Of a stretch of DNA of 64,000 nucleotides, positions 8,663 through 18,796 are shown in pieces; position 1 is the first letter of the stretch, and each line of letters starts with the position of its first letter. The notes under the pieces were generated by a model, which saw nothing but the letters and a program-made list of their open reading frames with translations, did no database searches and had not been told where the DNA came from. Source of the stretch: Mucilaginibacter gracilis (lineage in GTDB: Bacteria > Bacteroidota > Bacteroidia > Sphingobacteriales > Sphingobacteriaceae). The stretch is taken from contig NZ_RBKU01000001.1 in NCBI RefSeq assembly GCF_003633615.1, positions 6,596,734-6,660,733 on the forward strand, read 5' to 3'. Both the position numbers and the translations under genes were made by a program.

Positions 8663-10500
8663 TAGTTATATTTTAACGCGGCTTCATCGGCACCTATAGC
8701 ATGGTAGTTTGCTGCTATTCTGTCGTAGGCCGCCTTATCCGGGGTTTGCGATGTTGCCTTTTTTAGCCTGATGATATCTAAAACCATAGCCCGCATATTG
8801 CTAAGCCCCGCGTATGCCGGGTTTTGCTGTAAAGCCATATCAATATAGGGTATGGCATTGGCAGGCATATCACTTTTTAAATATACCAGGTAAATATTTT
8901 GAATATTGGTGAATGATGGCTCCAGTTCATAGGCCTTTTTAAAATAATAAACCGAATTGGCAGTATCGCCTAATTCAAAACTTAAACGACCGGCATAAAT
9001 AAGGTAGATGGTTTTTTTAGGCTTTTCGAGCATTATTGCCTCTACCACCTTGAGGGCTGTTTTTTTATCATTTACCTGCATGCTGTATTTAAAAAGCTGG
9101 CTCATGGCATCCAGCCAGCTTATGCGGTTTACCGATAATGCCCCTGCAAGTTGCTCATCAATACTGTTGCCGCGTTTAAACCCGGCAGGTATAGGTTTAT
9201 TGAACGGCCAGCCTGCTTGCAGCATCATTATGGTATATGCACCGTAAAGCGAATCAACTTTGGTTACCGGCATTTTGTTAATTAGTTCGGCAAGGCCCAT
9301 TTCCTTTTCTGCATGTGCTTTTATCAGGCGCGATTCTTTGATCGACTGGTAAAAAGCTTCAGAAAGCAAGGCATATCCGTATAAATTAGGGTGCACATGC
9401 TCCAGCAAAGTTTCGCTTCCTAAAATGCCGTGAGGCGAATATTGTTCAAAAACCTCAAGCGCGTTAACCAAATGAACATTATTGTATTTTTCGGCAAGGC
9501 CGATGATAGTCTGGTTCATGGCCTCGGGCGCCCTAAAACGCAACAAATCAAGCTCTTTGGCCTTAATATAATGTTGTTTGGCGGCTGCATAATTTCCAGC
9601 AAGATAAGATGCCGTTGCCTGTGCGAACTGGTTATCGGCAGAAACTGCCAATTTACTAGGTTCGCTAATAAATGGTTTCAAATCTTTTTGATTGCTAACC
9701 AGCGTGCTTAAAAAAACGGGCACCTTTTGCTGCTGCATAAAATTGCACAGCTCATCCATATTGTTTTTAAACTGATCAATACCGGCTTTGTACGCGTTAG
9801 ATTGATAGCCTATTTCCTGTTGGCTGGCCATACGTTCCATCAGGTTATTACGCTGATCAACATCCGCGGATGCCGGCTTAAAACTACGCATCGTGTTATT
9901 AATCAGCTGTACTAAACGTAGTGTTTTTAACGCAAGCACTGTTTTTACCAGCAAGCGGTTATTGGCTATATGGCTGGTTGACCCTATTCCTAAAGCCCCG
10001 TAATACTCGTTGTGTCCTGTGTATACCAACACCGCGTCGGGCTGGTATTGCACCACCTGCTTGCCAAAATCAAGCACGGTATAAGAGTTCACAGCCGTTA
10101 GCGAAACATTAATAACTTCAAACTGTAGCCCAGGGTAAGTATGCATAAGCCGGTATTGCAACCAGCGGTGAAATGAACCATTATGCAGGTAAGGATAACC
10201 GGCGGTGGTTGATTCGCCCAAAACAAAAATCCGGAAGGTGTTTTTAGCTTTTATTACTTTGAAGGGCTCGATACTGCCTTTTGTTGCATTAGCCGTATCG
10301 GTAAAATACCGCTCGGATGCGTATTTATTGATCACCCAATAATCGGGACTATCGGGGTAGCGGATAAACAAGCTGGTATTATGCCCGTAATTAAACAGGC
10401 GTAAAAAAAGCTCGGCAAAAACTAAAATAACAAGGGGAAGGCCGAAAGCAACCGCCCTGAACCATTTTAGTTTTTTACCAGAGATCTTCCCGTTCTGCAT
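8662..10500 (-). CDS. Membrane-anchored SGNH/GDSL-type hydrolase with C-terminal TPR repeats
   Basis: A 612-residue protein with one N-terminal transmembrane helix (FGLPLVILVFAELFLRLF) and a periplasmic SGNH-like domain. Block I is VLGESTTAGYP (nucleophile Ser), block III is YTGHNEYYG (Asn) and a late EHVHPNLYGY supplies the His. After about residue 400 come helical repeats (AGRLSFELGDTANSVYYFKKAYELEP) of the TPR type. It overlaps GH127 upstream and SxtJ downstream by one base each (TAATG). SGNH proteins in carbamoyltransferase cassettes are thought to act on acylated or carbamoylated glycans; the substrate here is inferred only. Confidence 0.85.
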   Translation of the reverse strand: MQNGKISGKKLKWFRAVAFGLPLVILVFAELFLRLFNYGHNTSLFIRYPDSPDYWVINKYASERYFTDTANATKGSIEPFKVIKAKNTFRIFVLGESTTAGYPYLHNGSFHRWLQYRLMHTYPGLQFEVINVSLTAVNSYTVLDFGKQVVQYQPDAVLVYTGHNEYYGALGIGSTSHIANNRLLVKTVLALKTLRLVQLINNTMRSFKPASADVDQRNNLMERMASQQEIGYQSNAYKAGIDQFKNNMDELCNFMQQQKVPVFLSTLVSNQKDLKPFISEPSKLAVSADNQFAQATASYLAGNYAAAKQHYIKAKELDLLRFRAPEAMNQTIIGLAEKYNNVHLVNALEVFEQYSPHGILGSETLLEHVHPNLYGYALLSEAFYQSIKESRLIKAHAEKEMGLAELINKMPVTKVDSLYGAYTIMMLQAGWPFNKPIPAGFKRGNSIDEQLAGALSVNRISWLDAMSQLFKYSMQVNDKKTALKVVEAIMLEKPKKTIYLIYAGRLSFELGDTANSVYYFKKAYELEPSFTNIQNIYLVYLKSDMPANAIPYIDMALQQNPAYAGLSNMRAMVLDIIRLKKATSQTPDKAAYDRIAANYHAIGADEAALKYN

Positions 10501-12476
10501 TATTTACTGCTGTTTACTTCGGGGAACCAAACCGTCATTTCGCCTTTACCCCTATTGGCCCATGAGTAATAAGGGATAGCGGTAAGCTCAACCTTTTTAG
10601 CGGCCGCGCCATTAACGCCTTTACTCAACACCTCTCCTTTTAAAACCGTTACGCCGTTTAACAGGCCGGCTTCGGTTACAGGTTTAAAAGTAGCATTCGC
10701 CGGAATCTCGATGGTGCTTACACCAGCTTTATTATCTGCCCACTCGGCACAATACATAATTGGGCCACGCTGTAAAGCTGTTTTGCCTTTATCATCTGCT
10801 AATGCTGTATTGGCAATTACTTTTTTTACCTGCATGGGCAAATCCATTTGAATGTTATCACCTTTTTTCCATTGCCTGTTTATTATTGCATAACCATTTT
10901 CAATTTTATAGCTTATTGGCTGGCCGTTTAATTTTATGCTGATGTGAGCGGCGGCTTTGTTTTGAAACGAATACAGATTTGATGGAATAGCCTGGGCCCT
11001 TGCCCAACCCGGTAGCCTTACACGCATGGTAAAAGTAGCGGGTGCCTGTGGCGAGACAACAAATGCAAGCGCACCATTCCAGGGGTAATTGTTACGTTGT
11101 ACTATGTTTACTTTTTTGCCTCCAACTTCAAGCGACGCCGTGCCTGCTATAAACAGGTTTACAAAAACGTTGTTATCTTTTTGGGCATAAATATAGCCTG
11201 ATAACGATGGCAGGAAGCGCGCCATATTGGTTGGGCAGCATGAACATTCAAACCAGCCCGAACGGGCGGCCTCTAAAGCCGGGTGCGTAAAACCATTGGT
11301 TACCTGCATGGCATTGGTGTAAAAAAACGATTGCCCATCAAGCCCAACACCCGAAATGAGGCCGTTGTATAACACTTTTTCAAGTACATCAATATATTTA
11401 GCCTCGCCATGCAGCAAAAACATGCGCTGGTTCCAGTATACATCGCCAATGGCTGCACAGGTTTCGTTGTAAGCCGTGGTGTTGGGCAGTTCATAATCAG
11501 CCCCAAAACGCTCACCTCCCGGTACGGCCCCAATTCCGCCCTGAACATAAATTTTCTTGCTCACCATGTTGTTCCATATCTTATCAATAGCGGTAAGGTA
11601 CTCCTTATCGCCAGTTAAGGCGGCTACATCGGCCATGCCCGAGTATAGGTACATGGCGCGTACAGCATGACCTTCGGCATCGTTCTGGTCAACAACCGGC
11701 AGGTTATCCTGCCAGTACATCCCGTTTTTCCATTCGTCGGCACTGGTTTTATCATAGGCACGGTGGCCGCGTTCGTCAATGAAAAACTTAGCCAGGTTTA
11801 GGTATTCCGTTTTCCCGGTAATACGGTACAGGCGTACCAGGCCCATTTCTACAATTTCGTGCCCGGGCGCAACATGTCTTTTACCCGGCCCAAAGGTTTT
11901 AACCAACAAATCAGCATTGCGCAAAGCTATATCTAAAAAATTACGCTTATTGGTGGCCAGGTAATGCGCCGCAGCAGCCTCAAACATATGGCCCGAATTG
12001 TATAGCTCATGGCTAAGCTCGTTCTCTTTAACCCAACGCTCCGGCCCCGACCATGGGTGCGGATGCAAGGGATCAATGGTGCGGGCGGTATATAAATAAC
12101 CATCTGGTTCCTGGGCTTTACCCACAATGGTGATCAGCGAATCGACATAAGCGTTTAGCCTGGCATCGGGATAAACGGCCATGGAATAGGATGCGCCCTC
12201 AATAGTTTTATAAATATCGGTATCATCAAAAGGGAACTTGGTGCAAAAGCTACCACTCCTGGCGGCGGCCATTTCAAAGTTTTTTACCCGGCCGGTGTTT
12301 TCGCAACGGGCAAATGATGCCGGTATGGTAACGGTACGGTTAGTTTCAATGCGTGGCGACCAAAAATGGTCGTCGAGCTTTACATTGGTAAACGATACCG
12401 GTTTTATAGGATAATCCTTGTTTTGCGCATAAGCCACACCACAGTAAAACGATAAAACAATTAATATTCTCTTCAT
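10500..12476 (-). CDS. GH127 (DUF1680) beta-L-arabinofuranosidase-type glycoside hydrolase
   Basis: A 658-residue exported enzyme with signal peptide MKRILIVLSFYCGVAYAQ. The (alpha/alpha)6 barrel contains the GH127 zinc-thiolate residues: the Glu/Cys of NETCAAIGD and the paired cysteines of WFECSCCPTNMARFLPS, where the first of the pair is the expected nucleophile. C-terminal beta-sandwich domains follow. Family members remove beta-L-arabinofuranose or related sugars; exact specificity cannot be read here. It lies 53 nt after SusD and is coupled to the SGNH gene by TAATG, so it is the enzymatic core of the uptake locus. Confidence 0.9.
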   Translation of the reverse strand: MKRILIVLSFYCGVAYAQNKDYPIKPVSFTNVKLDDHFWSPRIETNRTVTIPASFARCENTGRVKNFEMAAARSGSFCTKFPFDDTDIYKTIEGASYSMAVYPDARLNAYVDSLITIVGKAQEPDGYLYTARTIDPLHPHPWSGPERWVKENELSHELYNSGHMFEAAAAHYLATNKRNFLDIALRNADLLVKTFGPGKRHVAPGHEIVEMGLVRLYRITGKTEYLNLAKFFIDERGHRAYDKTSADEWKNGMYWQDNLPVVDQNDAEGHAVRAMYLYSGMADVAALTGDKEYLTAIDKIWNNMVSKKIYVQGGIGAVPGGERFGADYELPNTTAYNETCAAIGDVYWNQRMFLLHGEAKYIDVLEKVLYNGLISGVGLDGQSFFYTNAMQVTNGFTHPALEAARSGWFECSCCPTNMARFLPSLSGYIYAQKDNNVFVNLFIAGTASLEVGGKKVNIVQRNNYPWNGALAFVVSPQAPATFTMRVRLPGWARAQAIPSNLYSFQNKAAAHISIKLNGQPISYKIENGYAIINRQWKKGDNIQMDLPMQVKKVIANTALADDKGKTALQRGPIMYCAEWADNKAGVSTIEIPANATFKPVTEAGLLNGVTVLKGEVLSKGVNGAAAKKVELTAIPYYSWANRGKGEMTVWFPEVNSSK

Positions 12477-12529
12477 CTTTTCAATATTAAAACAGCACAG
12501 GGCATTTTAGGCCCTGTGCATTCAATTTA

Positions 12530-14165
12530 TTAATAACCGGTATTTTGTTTAAGGTTGGTATTTTTAACAACTTCTTGCCTTGGTAACGGCAGCAAAGTGC
12601 GGTAATTGCCGTTTGGCGAGTGCGACAGCCATGATTTTTGGGTATAAACCCCAAAGCGGATCAAATCCTGCCTGCGGCGGCCTTCGGTATTAAACTCCCA
12701 AGCCAGTTCATCTAAAAACCTGCCGTATTGAATATCGGCTCCACCCTCGTGCGTGGTATTAAGGTGGTTTCTCAGCCCGTAATCATAGGTACTGCCTTTT
12801 TGCAAATCGACACCGGTAACGGTAGCTTTTGCAGGGTTGGCCGTAAAGTTACGCTGCCTAACCTGGGTAACTAACAGGGCCGCGCCATTGGCATCGCCAG
12901 ATCGTAACATACTCTCGGCCTTCATCATCAATACATCGGCATACCTAAACAGCGGAAAATCATTACTTAGGCCTAACAAAGCACCTTGCTTGTACTCAAA
13001 TTTACCAAGCCTGAAACCGTGTACCTCTTCGGTTGAATCAACACCGGGCACTACATTAATGTAGTTGAGCGGTTTACCGGTATAAGCCCCCAATGAGCCA
13101 TTGATAGGCACACCGGCCAGGGTGTATTGCTGCCCCTGTATCCAGTTGTTTTTTAGCCTGCTATCGTCGGAATCAAACGTGTTGATAAATTGCGGTATTG
13201 CGCAAATACCACCCCAGGGCGAGTATTGAAAGTTATAGGTGGCCTGGTTCTCTGGCTCAAGGCTTTCCATGTGTAAAGCAAAAGCGTTGGCACCATCGGC
13301 AGTAAACTTTTCGTCAAAAGGAATAGCGAAAATGATCTCCTTTGAATTTTGATTTTCGGTAGCGAAAACCGAGCTCTGGCTAGCTTCCAAACCAAAACCA
13401 ACGCCCGAGTTAATAATGGCGTCGCACTCGGTGATACATTTATCCCATGCGGCAGTACCTGTATAAACACCTGCATTAAGGTAAACTTTAGCTAACAATG
13501 CATGCGCAGCCCATTGGTTAAACTTACCATAGGTTGTTTGATCATTGGCCTTGCTTAACAGCGGCAAATTGGTAGTAATTTCTGATACGATAAAATTATA
13601 AACCTCCAGCCGGCCTCTGTGTTGGCAAATACCCGGCAGGTAAATCAAACTTAGTGATAATGGGCACGCTGCCAAAAAAATCACAAAGGGGGTAATAAAA
13701 CGATGCACGCAAAACCTTCAATTCGGCCAGGGCGGCATCTTTACCTGTTGTAATAGGGATAAGGCCATTCTCTATCTGGTAAATAACCCGGTTGCAAGTA
13801 GTAATACCAGCATAGGCGTTGTTCCATATCTGGTAGCAGTTATCCTCATCAGATGTCCATTTATGTTCATGAACCCGGCGATAAATGCCACCATCTACCC
13901 AACCATTAGGGCGTTCGGGAATTACCAGCTCATCGGCCGAGATTTCGTTTGTTCTGAAAACAGAGTTGGCACTACGCCCAAGCTCCAACGGGCGCCAATA
14001 CGTATACCCTGCGCCAAGTAACGAGGCCAGATCTTCGGAACCCGGCGTAAAGTTGCTGGCTACAATAGTGGAGTAATCCTTATCTTTTAATTTGGTGCAG
14101 GAAAATGTAATAGCAACAGCGGTTAAAACTACTGCGCTGCTTAATATATAATGTATCTTTTTCAT
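12530..14165 (-). pseudogene. SusD/RagB-type nutrient-binding lipoprotein, frameshifted
   Basis: Two overlapping minus-strand frames together give a normal SusD of about 545 residues. The first part (14165 down to about 13620) has a lipoprotein signal ending FSCTK and SusD N-terminal helices (QIWNNAYAGITTCNRVI). The second continues RLEVYNFIVSEI and runs to the typical C-terminal RRQDLIRFGVYT and LLPLPRQEV. The frames cross near 13612-13625 and the total length is one base over a multiple of three, so one inserted base (or two lost) is implied. Partner of the SusC gene 11 nt upstream. A sequencing error is possible because nothing else is damaged. Confidence 0.88.
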
Positions 14166-14176
14166 GGTTTTAATGA

Positions 14177-17100
14177 TTAAAAGTTTGCGCTTAAGCCCAA
14201 TGTAAATGTCCTGGTGGTTGGATACTTGTCACGGTTATCATTACCGGGATCCAATCCGCTGCGGCTCACCTCAGGGTCAATCCCTTTGTAACCGGTTATT
14301 ACAAATGTGTTAAGCGTAGATACATAAACGCGTGGCGCGTGGATATACTTTGATTTTAAACTGTTGAAGGTATAGCCCAGGTTGATGTTGTCAATTTTCC
14401 AGAAATCGCCATTTTCAATATAATAGCTATTAAACTCAAGCGGCATGGTTTTATTAAGCACCGCAGTACCAAACACCTTATCATTGGCAGATTTTAGGCG
14501 GTTATAATATTGTACAGAGGTGTTTTCATAGTACATCCGCTGAAAATTAAGAATCTGGTAGCCAAAAGCACCGCGCATGGTTACACCAAAATCCCAATCT
14601 TTATAACGGATACTGTTGTTCCAGCCGGCGTAGTATTTCGGCAAACCATTACCTAATACCTTTTTATCTTCAAATGAGTGGGTAAAATCTTTATAAGCTA
14701 CTGAGTTGCCGTTCCGATCTTCATAGATCCATTGTCCGTCTGCCGACACACCGGTAACTTTAAAGCCATAAAAATCGCCAATATTTTTACCTACGGTAAC
14801 AATATTGGTAAAGGTTTGAATAGGCTCGCCGGTGCCACCTGTTGTAAAGTAATTACTAGTTGTTTGATAGGTTTCGTTTGATAAGCTGATGAGCTTGTTG
14901 GAATTGGTTGAAAAATTGAAGCTGGTTGTCCATTGAAAATCTGCTTTGCGTATAGGGGTTATGTTCAATAAAAACTCGATACCTTTATTTTGCATGGTAC
15001 CCACATTTGCCCTGGTAGATGGGTATAGATTTGGCGGACTTGGCACCGCATAATCATATAACAAACCTTCTATTTTACGGTTATAAAGATCAACCGAGCC
15101 GGTAATCATCCCTTTAAGCAAGCTATAGTCCAAGCCCAGGTCGGTTTCATGTTTTTCTTCCCAACGCAGGTTTGGGTTTGGATTTTGCGATGGCCCTAGT
15201 GTTTGTACCCATTGGCCGTTTGATAACACGTAGTTACCATAGCCCAACAAACCTACACCCAAAAAGCCTTGTGCCGGCTGGTTACCGGTAACGCCATAGC
15301 CTGCACGCAGCTTTAAATCATCAAAAACATGCTGCCCCTTCATAAACGATTCTTTGGTGATCCGCCAGCCCACCTGTATAGCCGGGAAGGTGCCCCAGGG
15401 TTCTTTTGCTCCATAAAGCTGGCTGGCAGCTTCACGGCGTACGCTGGCCAGTAACAGATACCTATCTTTATAATTATAGGTAGCACGGCCAAAAAAGCTA
15501 ATGAGATTAGTTTCTGATCTTGAACTGCTTTCAACACCCAACCCATTGGCAGCGGCGCGGCCTAAGCCGATGTTGTTATAGCTGAATATATCGGTTGGAA
15601 AATCATGGTTTTGCTCAAAAAACGAAAACGTATCATTATCCTGATAGCTATAGCCGCCCAAAACTGAAAAGCTATGATCTCCCATTGTTTTTTTGTATTC
15701 GGCAGTTAACTCCAGCAACCGGTCTATAGATTGTGTTGAACCAACACCTGGGTAACCATTCAAGTGATCACGGATATTAGAGATGTTCTGCTTATTTTCT
15801 GAATAGCCTGCTGTTTGGTTAAAGCGCGTGTATGAACCCAGTGCCGATAGCTTAAGGCCATCAAATGGCGTAAGGGTAATGGTTGAGTTATATTTTGATG
15901 TTGTGTTTGATGTTTTGCCGTCGCTGTTATAAATCATCGATACCGGGTTTTGGTAATTAAAAATGCTTGGTTGCTCAAAATAAGTACCATCGGCATTTTT
16001 AATAGGCGCGGTTGGGTTTTGCAGTATGGCCTGGCGATAGGTGTAGCCATTAAAACTCCCACCATCCTGCGTTTGGGTAAAGGCGTTATCCTGTTGTAAT
16101 AAACCAAAGTTGATTTTCAATTTATCATCAAACATATAATGGTTGATATCAACCCGGCCAGAGAAGGTACGGTTATCTGATTTCTGGAAAATCCCATTCA
16201 ATGAGCGGTAATTAACCGAAGCCAAATAATTGGTTTTGCTGTTACCACCTCTTAAAGTAAGTGTGTGAACGGTAGTTATCGGCAGGTTGTTTGAAATCGC
16301 TTTAAGCCAATCTGTTGAGCTACCTAAATCGTATGATTTATCCCTGGTACCAGCCGCTATCTGGGCGCGGTAGTCGGCCGCGGTAAACAATTTAGGTTCA
16401 CGGGCAAGGGTTTGGGTACTTACGTAACCGCTGTAATCAACCGCGTTGGTAAAATTGCTGCTGGCGCGTTTGGTGGTAACGATGATTACGCCATTGGTAC
16501 CGCGCACACCGTAAATGGCCGCTGCCGATCCATCCTTCAGCACATCAATGGTTTCAATATCTTCTGGCACAACCGTTTTTAAACTTCCGGGTACGCCATC
16601 AACCAATACCAAAGGATCAGAGTTGGCACCCAATAATGTGGTGTTACCCCTTAACAGGATTACCGAGCCTGATGTAGGATCGCCGCTTGGGGCAGATACC
16701 GAAAGACCGGCCACCTTACCCTGTAATAACTGGCCGGCATCTAACACCGGGCCTTTTACAAAATTTTCGGCCTTAACGGTAGCTACCGAACTGGTAACGT
16801 CGCCTTTACGCTGGCTACCGTAACCAATAACAATAACCTCATTAAGCGAACTTTGCGATGCCACCAGGCGCACGTTGATTACACTACGACCACCGGCAGG
16901 TATTTCCTGCGAGTTAAAACCTATAAAAGAAAATATAAGGATAGCTTTTTCGATTTCGTTATCCGGAATATTCAAGGTGTATTTACCGTTAGCATCGGTT
17001 TGGGTACCCATGGTGGTACCCTTTATGCTTACGCTAACACCGGGCAAAGGCTGGTCATGATCGTCAGTTACTTTACCTGTTATAGTTTTGGTAACTGCCA

Positions 17101-17500
17101 GTGATGCATTTTCGGGCTCATCGGTATTCGCTGCATCGGGTTGTTTTGCGGCGGTTACAGCCTTTGCCAAAACTATCTGATCGCCAATAATATCAAACGT
17201 AATGCCTCTTGGCGTTAATAGCTTGCTAAGCACGGCGCCCAGCTTTTCCTGTTTGGCGTCTATAGAAAGGCCAAATTCATTTTCTACAAGGTTTTTACGG
17301 TATACAAACTTCAGGTTGGTTACTTTTTCCAACTGTTGTATAGCGTTGGTAAGACTTGTATTTTGAATATTATAATCAACCCGCTTATCAAGCAGGCCCT
17401 GCCCTTTGCTGGTATTTGCAAAGGAAATGCCTGTAAACACAAGCATGATTATAATTTGACTAAAAGTGATCCTCATAATTTTACACCAGGGCTGACGCAT
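14177..17500 (-). CDS. SusC/RagA-type TonB-dependent transporter with STN domain, N-terminus altered by ISAs1
   Basis: A roughly 1100-residue outer-membrane importer of oligosaccharides. After the signal peptide (MRITFSQIIIMLVFTGISFA) come an STN/secretin-like domain (about 40-110), a CarboxypepD_reg-like domain (GKVTDDHDQPLPGVSVSIKG), a plug with LVLVDGVPG, and a 22-strand barrel ending TRTFTLGLSANF. An STN domain beside sigma and FecR genes implies trans-envelope autoregulation. The ATG at 17500 lies inside the terminal repeat of the inserted element and supplies the new codons MRQP in frame; a second ATG at 17476 belongs to the original gene. The native first 14 codons remain at 18755-18796. 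Confidence 0.93.
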   Translation of the reverse strand: MRQPWCKIMRITFSQIIIMLVFTGISFANTSKGQGLLDKRVDYNIQNTSLTNAIQQLEKVTNLKFVYRKNLVENEFGLSIDAKQEKLGAVLSKLLTPRGITFDIIGDQIVLAKAVTAAKQPDAANTDEPENASLAVTKTITGKVTDDHDQPLPGVSVSIKGTTMGTQTDANGKYTLNIPDNEIEKAILIFSFIGFNSQEIPAGGRSVINVRLVASQSSLNEVIVIGYGSQRKGDVTSSVATVKAENFVKGPVLDAGQLLQGKVAGLSVSAPSGDPTSGSVILLRGNTTLLGANSDPLVLVDGVPGSLKTVVPEDIETIDVLKDGSAAAIYGVRGTNGVIIVTTKRASSNFTNAVDYSGYVSTQTLAREPKLFTAADYRAQIAAGTRDKSYDLGSSTDWLKAISNNLPITTVHTLTLRGGNSKTNYLASVNYRSLNGIFQKSDNRTFSGRVDINHYMFDDKLKINFGLLQQDNAFTQTQDGGSFNGYTYRQAILQNPTAPIKNADGTYFEQPSIFNYQNPVSMIYNSDGKTSNTTSKYNSTITLTPFDGLKLSALGSYTRFNQTAGYSENKQNISNIRDHLNGYPGVGSTQSIDRLLELTAEYKKTMGDHSFSVLGGYSYQDNDTFSFFEQNHDFPTDIFSYNNIGLGRAAANGLGVESSSRSETNLISFFGRATYNYKDRYLLLASVRREAASQLYGAKEPWGTFPAIQVGWRITKESFMKGQHVFDDLKLRAGYGVTGNQPAQGFLGVGLLGYGNYVLSNGQWVQTLGPSQNPNPNLRWEEKHETDLGLDYSLLKGMITGSVDLYNRKIEGLLYDYAVPSPPNLYPSTRANVGTMQNKGIEFLLNITPIRKADFQWTTSFNFSTNSNKLISLSNETYQTTSNYFTTGGTGEPIQTFTNIVTVGKNIGDFYGFKVTGVSADGQWIYEDRNGNSVAYKDFTHSFEDKKVLGNGLPKYYAGWNNSIRYKDWDFGVTMRGAFGYQILNFQRMYYENTSVQYYNRLKSANDKVFGTAVLNKTMPLEFNSYYIENGDFWKIDNINLGYTFNSLKSKYIHAPRVYVSTLNTFVITGYKGIDPEVSRSGLDPGNDNRDKYPTTRTFTLGLSANF
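17477..17486 (-). repeat. ISAs1 target-site duplication, left copy
   Basis: AATTTTACAC directly abuts the left terminal repeat and is repeated exactly at 18755-18764 on the other side. Ten bases is within the range expected for ISAs1-family insertion, so it proves a simple, fairly recent insertion. Confidence 0.95.
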
Positions 17501-18754
17501 AAGAATAGTTAAAAGTTGATATGGTTATGAACAAAGTGTTGGAAACGTAGGTATAACTTTTGTGGTTTCGGGAGGATTAGAGTCGGGTTAGCGTTTTTTC
17601 TTTGTAAAAGCATATGACGACTTCACTTCACAATCATTTTAGATGGATACCTGATCCTCGTACAGGTAATAATAAGAAACACAATTTACTGGAAGTTATC
17701 ATTTTGTCGGTATTGGCCGTTCTATGTGGTGCAGAAAGCTGGTACGAGATGGAAGAATTCGGGAAGGAGAAAGAAGATTTTTTAAAGCAGTTGCTGCCTC
17801 TTGAAAACGGCATACCCAGTCATGACACGATCAACCGGGTTTTTATGCTGATCGATTCGGCGCTTTTTGAACAGTGTTTTCGTGCCTGGACAGCGGAACT
17901 TAGCCGGGGTCTTGAGGAGTCGGGCCTGTCTGGCGAAAAGGAGTTGATCGCTATCGATGGAAAGAGCATCTGTAACAGCGCCTGCAAACACCAGGGGTTG
18001 GGGGCCTTGCATTTGGTAAGCGCCTGGTCGGGTCGTAACCAGTTGGTACTGGGGCAACAAAAAGTGGATGACAAGAGCAATGAGATTACGGCGATCCCAG
18101 CATTGTTATCGCTATTGAACATCAAAGGGGCGGTAGTAAGCATCGACGCAATGGGTACACAGAAAGCGATTGCTGAACAGATTGTCGAAAGCCAGGGCGA
18201 TTATATCCTTGCTTTGAAACAGAACCAGGAAACACTTTATGAACAGGTAATCAATCAGTTCAACTTTAAAGAAGACAGTTACAGCCAGCACCTGGATAAG
18301 GGCCACGGGCGGGCGGAGATCAGAGACTGCAAAGTCATTCATGAACTTAACTGGGTTGACGAAAAGGAAAATTGGAAGGGAATAAAGACCATCATCAAAA
18401 TAACCTCGGAAAGGATAATAGGTGACAGCCACTCCATACAAGACCGCTACTATATCTCCAGCCTCCGTGCTGATGCTGCCTATTTTAACCAAGCCATCCG
18501 CGCACATTGGGGCATTGAGAACCAATTGCACTGGCAGTTGGATGTCGGATTTGGCGAAGATTACAATACCACACGGAACAAACAGACCGCCCAAAACCTT
18601 GCCGTAGTCAGAAAGATAGCCCTAAATATCCTAAAAGCCGACAAAACCAGTAAGGCCAGCCTGAAAGCAAAAAGAAAAATGGCCGGGTGGAACCATAAAT
18701 TTCTTCTTTCATTACAATTAATCGCTAAAACAAATTCCTAATGCGTCGGCCCTG
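17487..18754 (+). mobile_element. ISAs1-family insertion sequence
   Basis: A 1268-bp element bounded by 14-bp inverted repeats with one mismatch (CAGGGCTGACGCAT at the left, ATGCGTCGGCCCTG at the right) and a perfect 10-bp target duplication. It encodes one complete transposase. It is inserted in codons 11-14 of the SusC gene, opposite to that gene in direction, and so separates the sigma/FecR promoter-proximal part of the locus from the transporter and enzyme genes. Confidence 0.95.
17614..18741 (+). CDS. ISAs1-family DDE transposase
   Basis: A 375-residue full-length transposase. The N-terminal DUF4372-like segment (FRWIPDPRTGNNKKHNLLEVI) is followed by a catalytic core with the first Asp in LIAIDGKSICN, the second in VVSIDAMGTQK, and the conserved C-terminal HWGIENQLHWQLDVGFGED carrying the Glu. 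No frameshift or stop is present, so it may be active. Its last codons reach into the right inverted repeat. Confidence 0.95.
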   Translation: MTTSLHNHFRWIPDPRTGNNKKHNLLEVIILSVLAVLCGAESWYEMEEFGKEKEDFLKQLLPLENGIPSHDTINRVFMLIDSALFEQCFRAWTAELSRGLEESGLSGEKELIAIDGKSICNSACKHQGLGALHLVSAWSGRNQLVLGQQKVDDKSNEITAIPALLSLLNIKGAVVSIDAMGTQKAIAEQIVESQGDYILALKQNQETLYEQVINQFNFKEDSYSQHLDKGHGRAEIRDCKVIHELNWVDEKENWKGIKTIIKITSERIIGDSHSIQDRYYISSLRADAAYFNQAIRAHWGIENQLHWQLDVGFGEDYNTTRNKQTAQNLAVVRKIALNILKADKTSKASLKAKRKMAGWNHKFLLSLQLIAKTNS

Positions 18755-18764
18755 AATTTTACAC
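18755..18764 (-). repeat. ISAs1 target-site duplication, right copy
   Basis: AATTTTACAC immediately after the right inverted repeat, identical to 17477-17486. Confidence 0.95.
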
Positions 18765-18796
18765 CAGTCAAAGTGGTTTTGTAAATAAATTTTCAT
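18755..18796 (-). pseudogene. Severed native 5' end of the SusC gene
   Basis: Read on the minus strand from ATG at 18796, fourteen codons give MKIYLQNHFDWCKI and then stop at the insertion. Joining them across the element to MRITFSQ at 17476 restores the usual extended start of Bacteroidota SusC proteins. The original promoter must lie upstream in 18797-19003 and is now about 1.3 kb from most of the gene. Confidence 0.85.
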
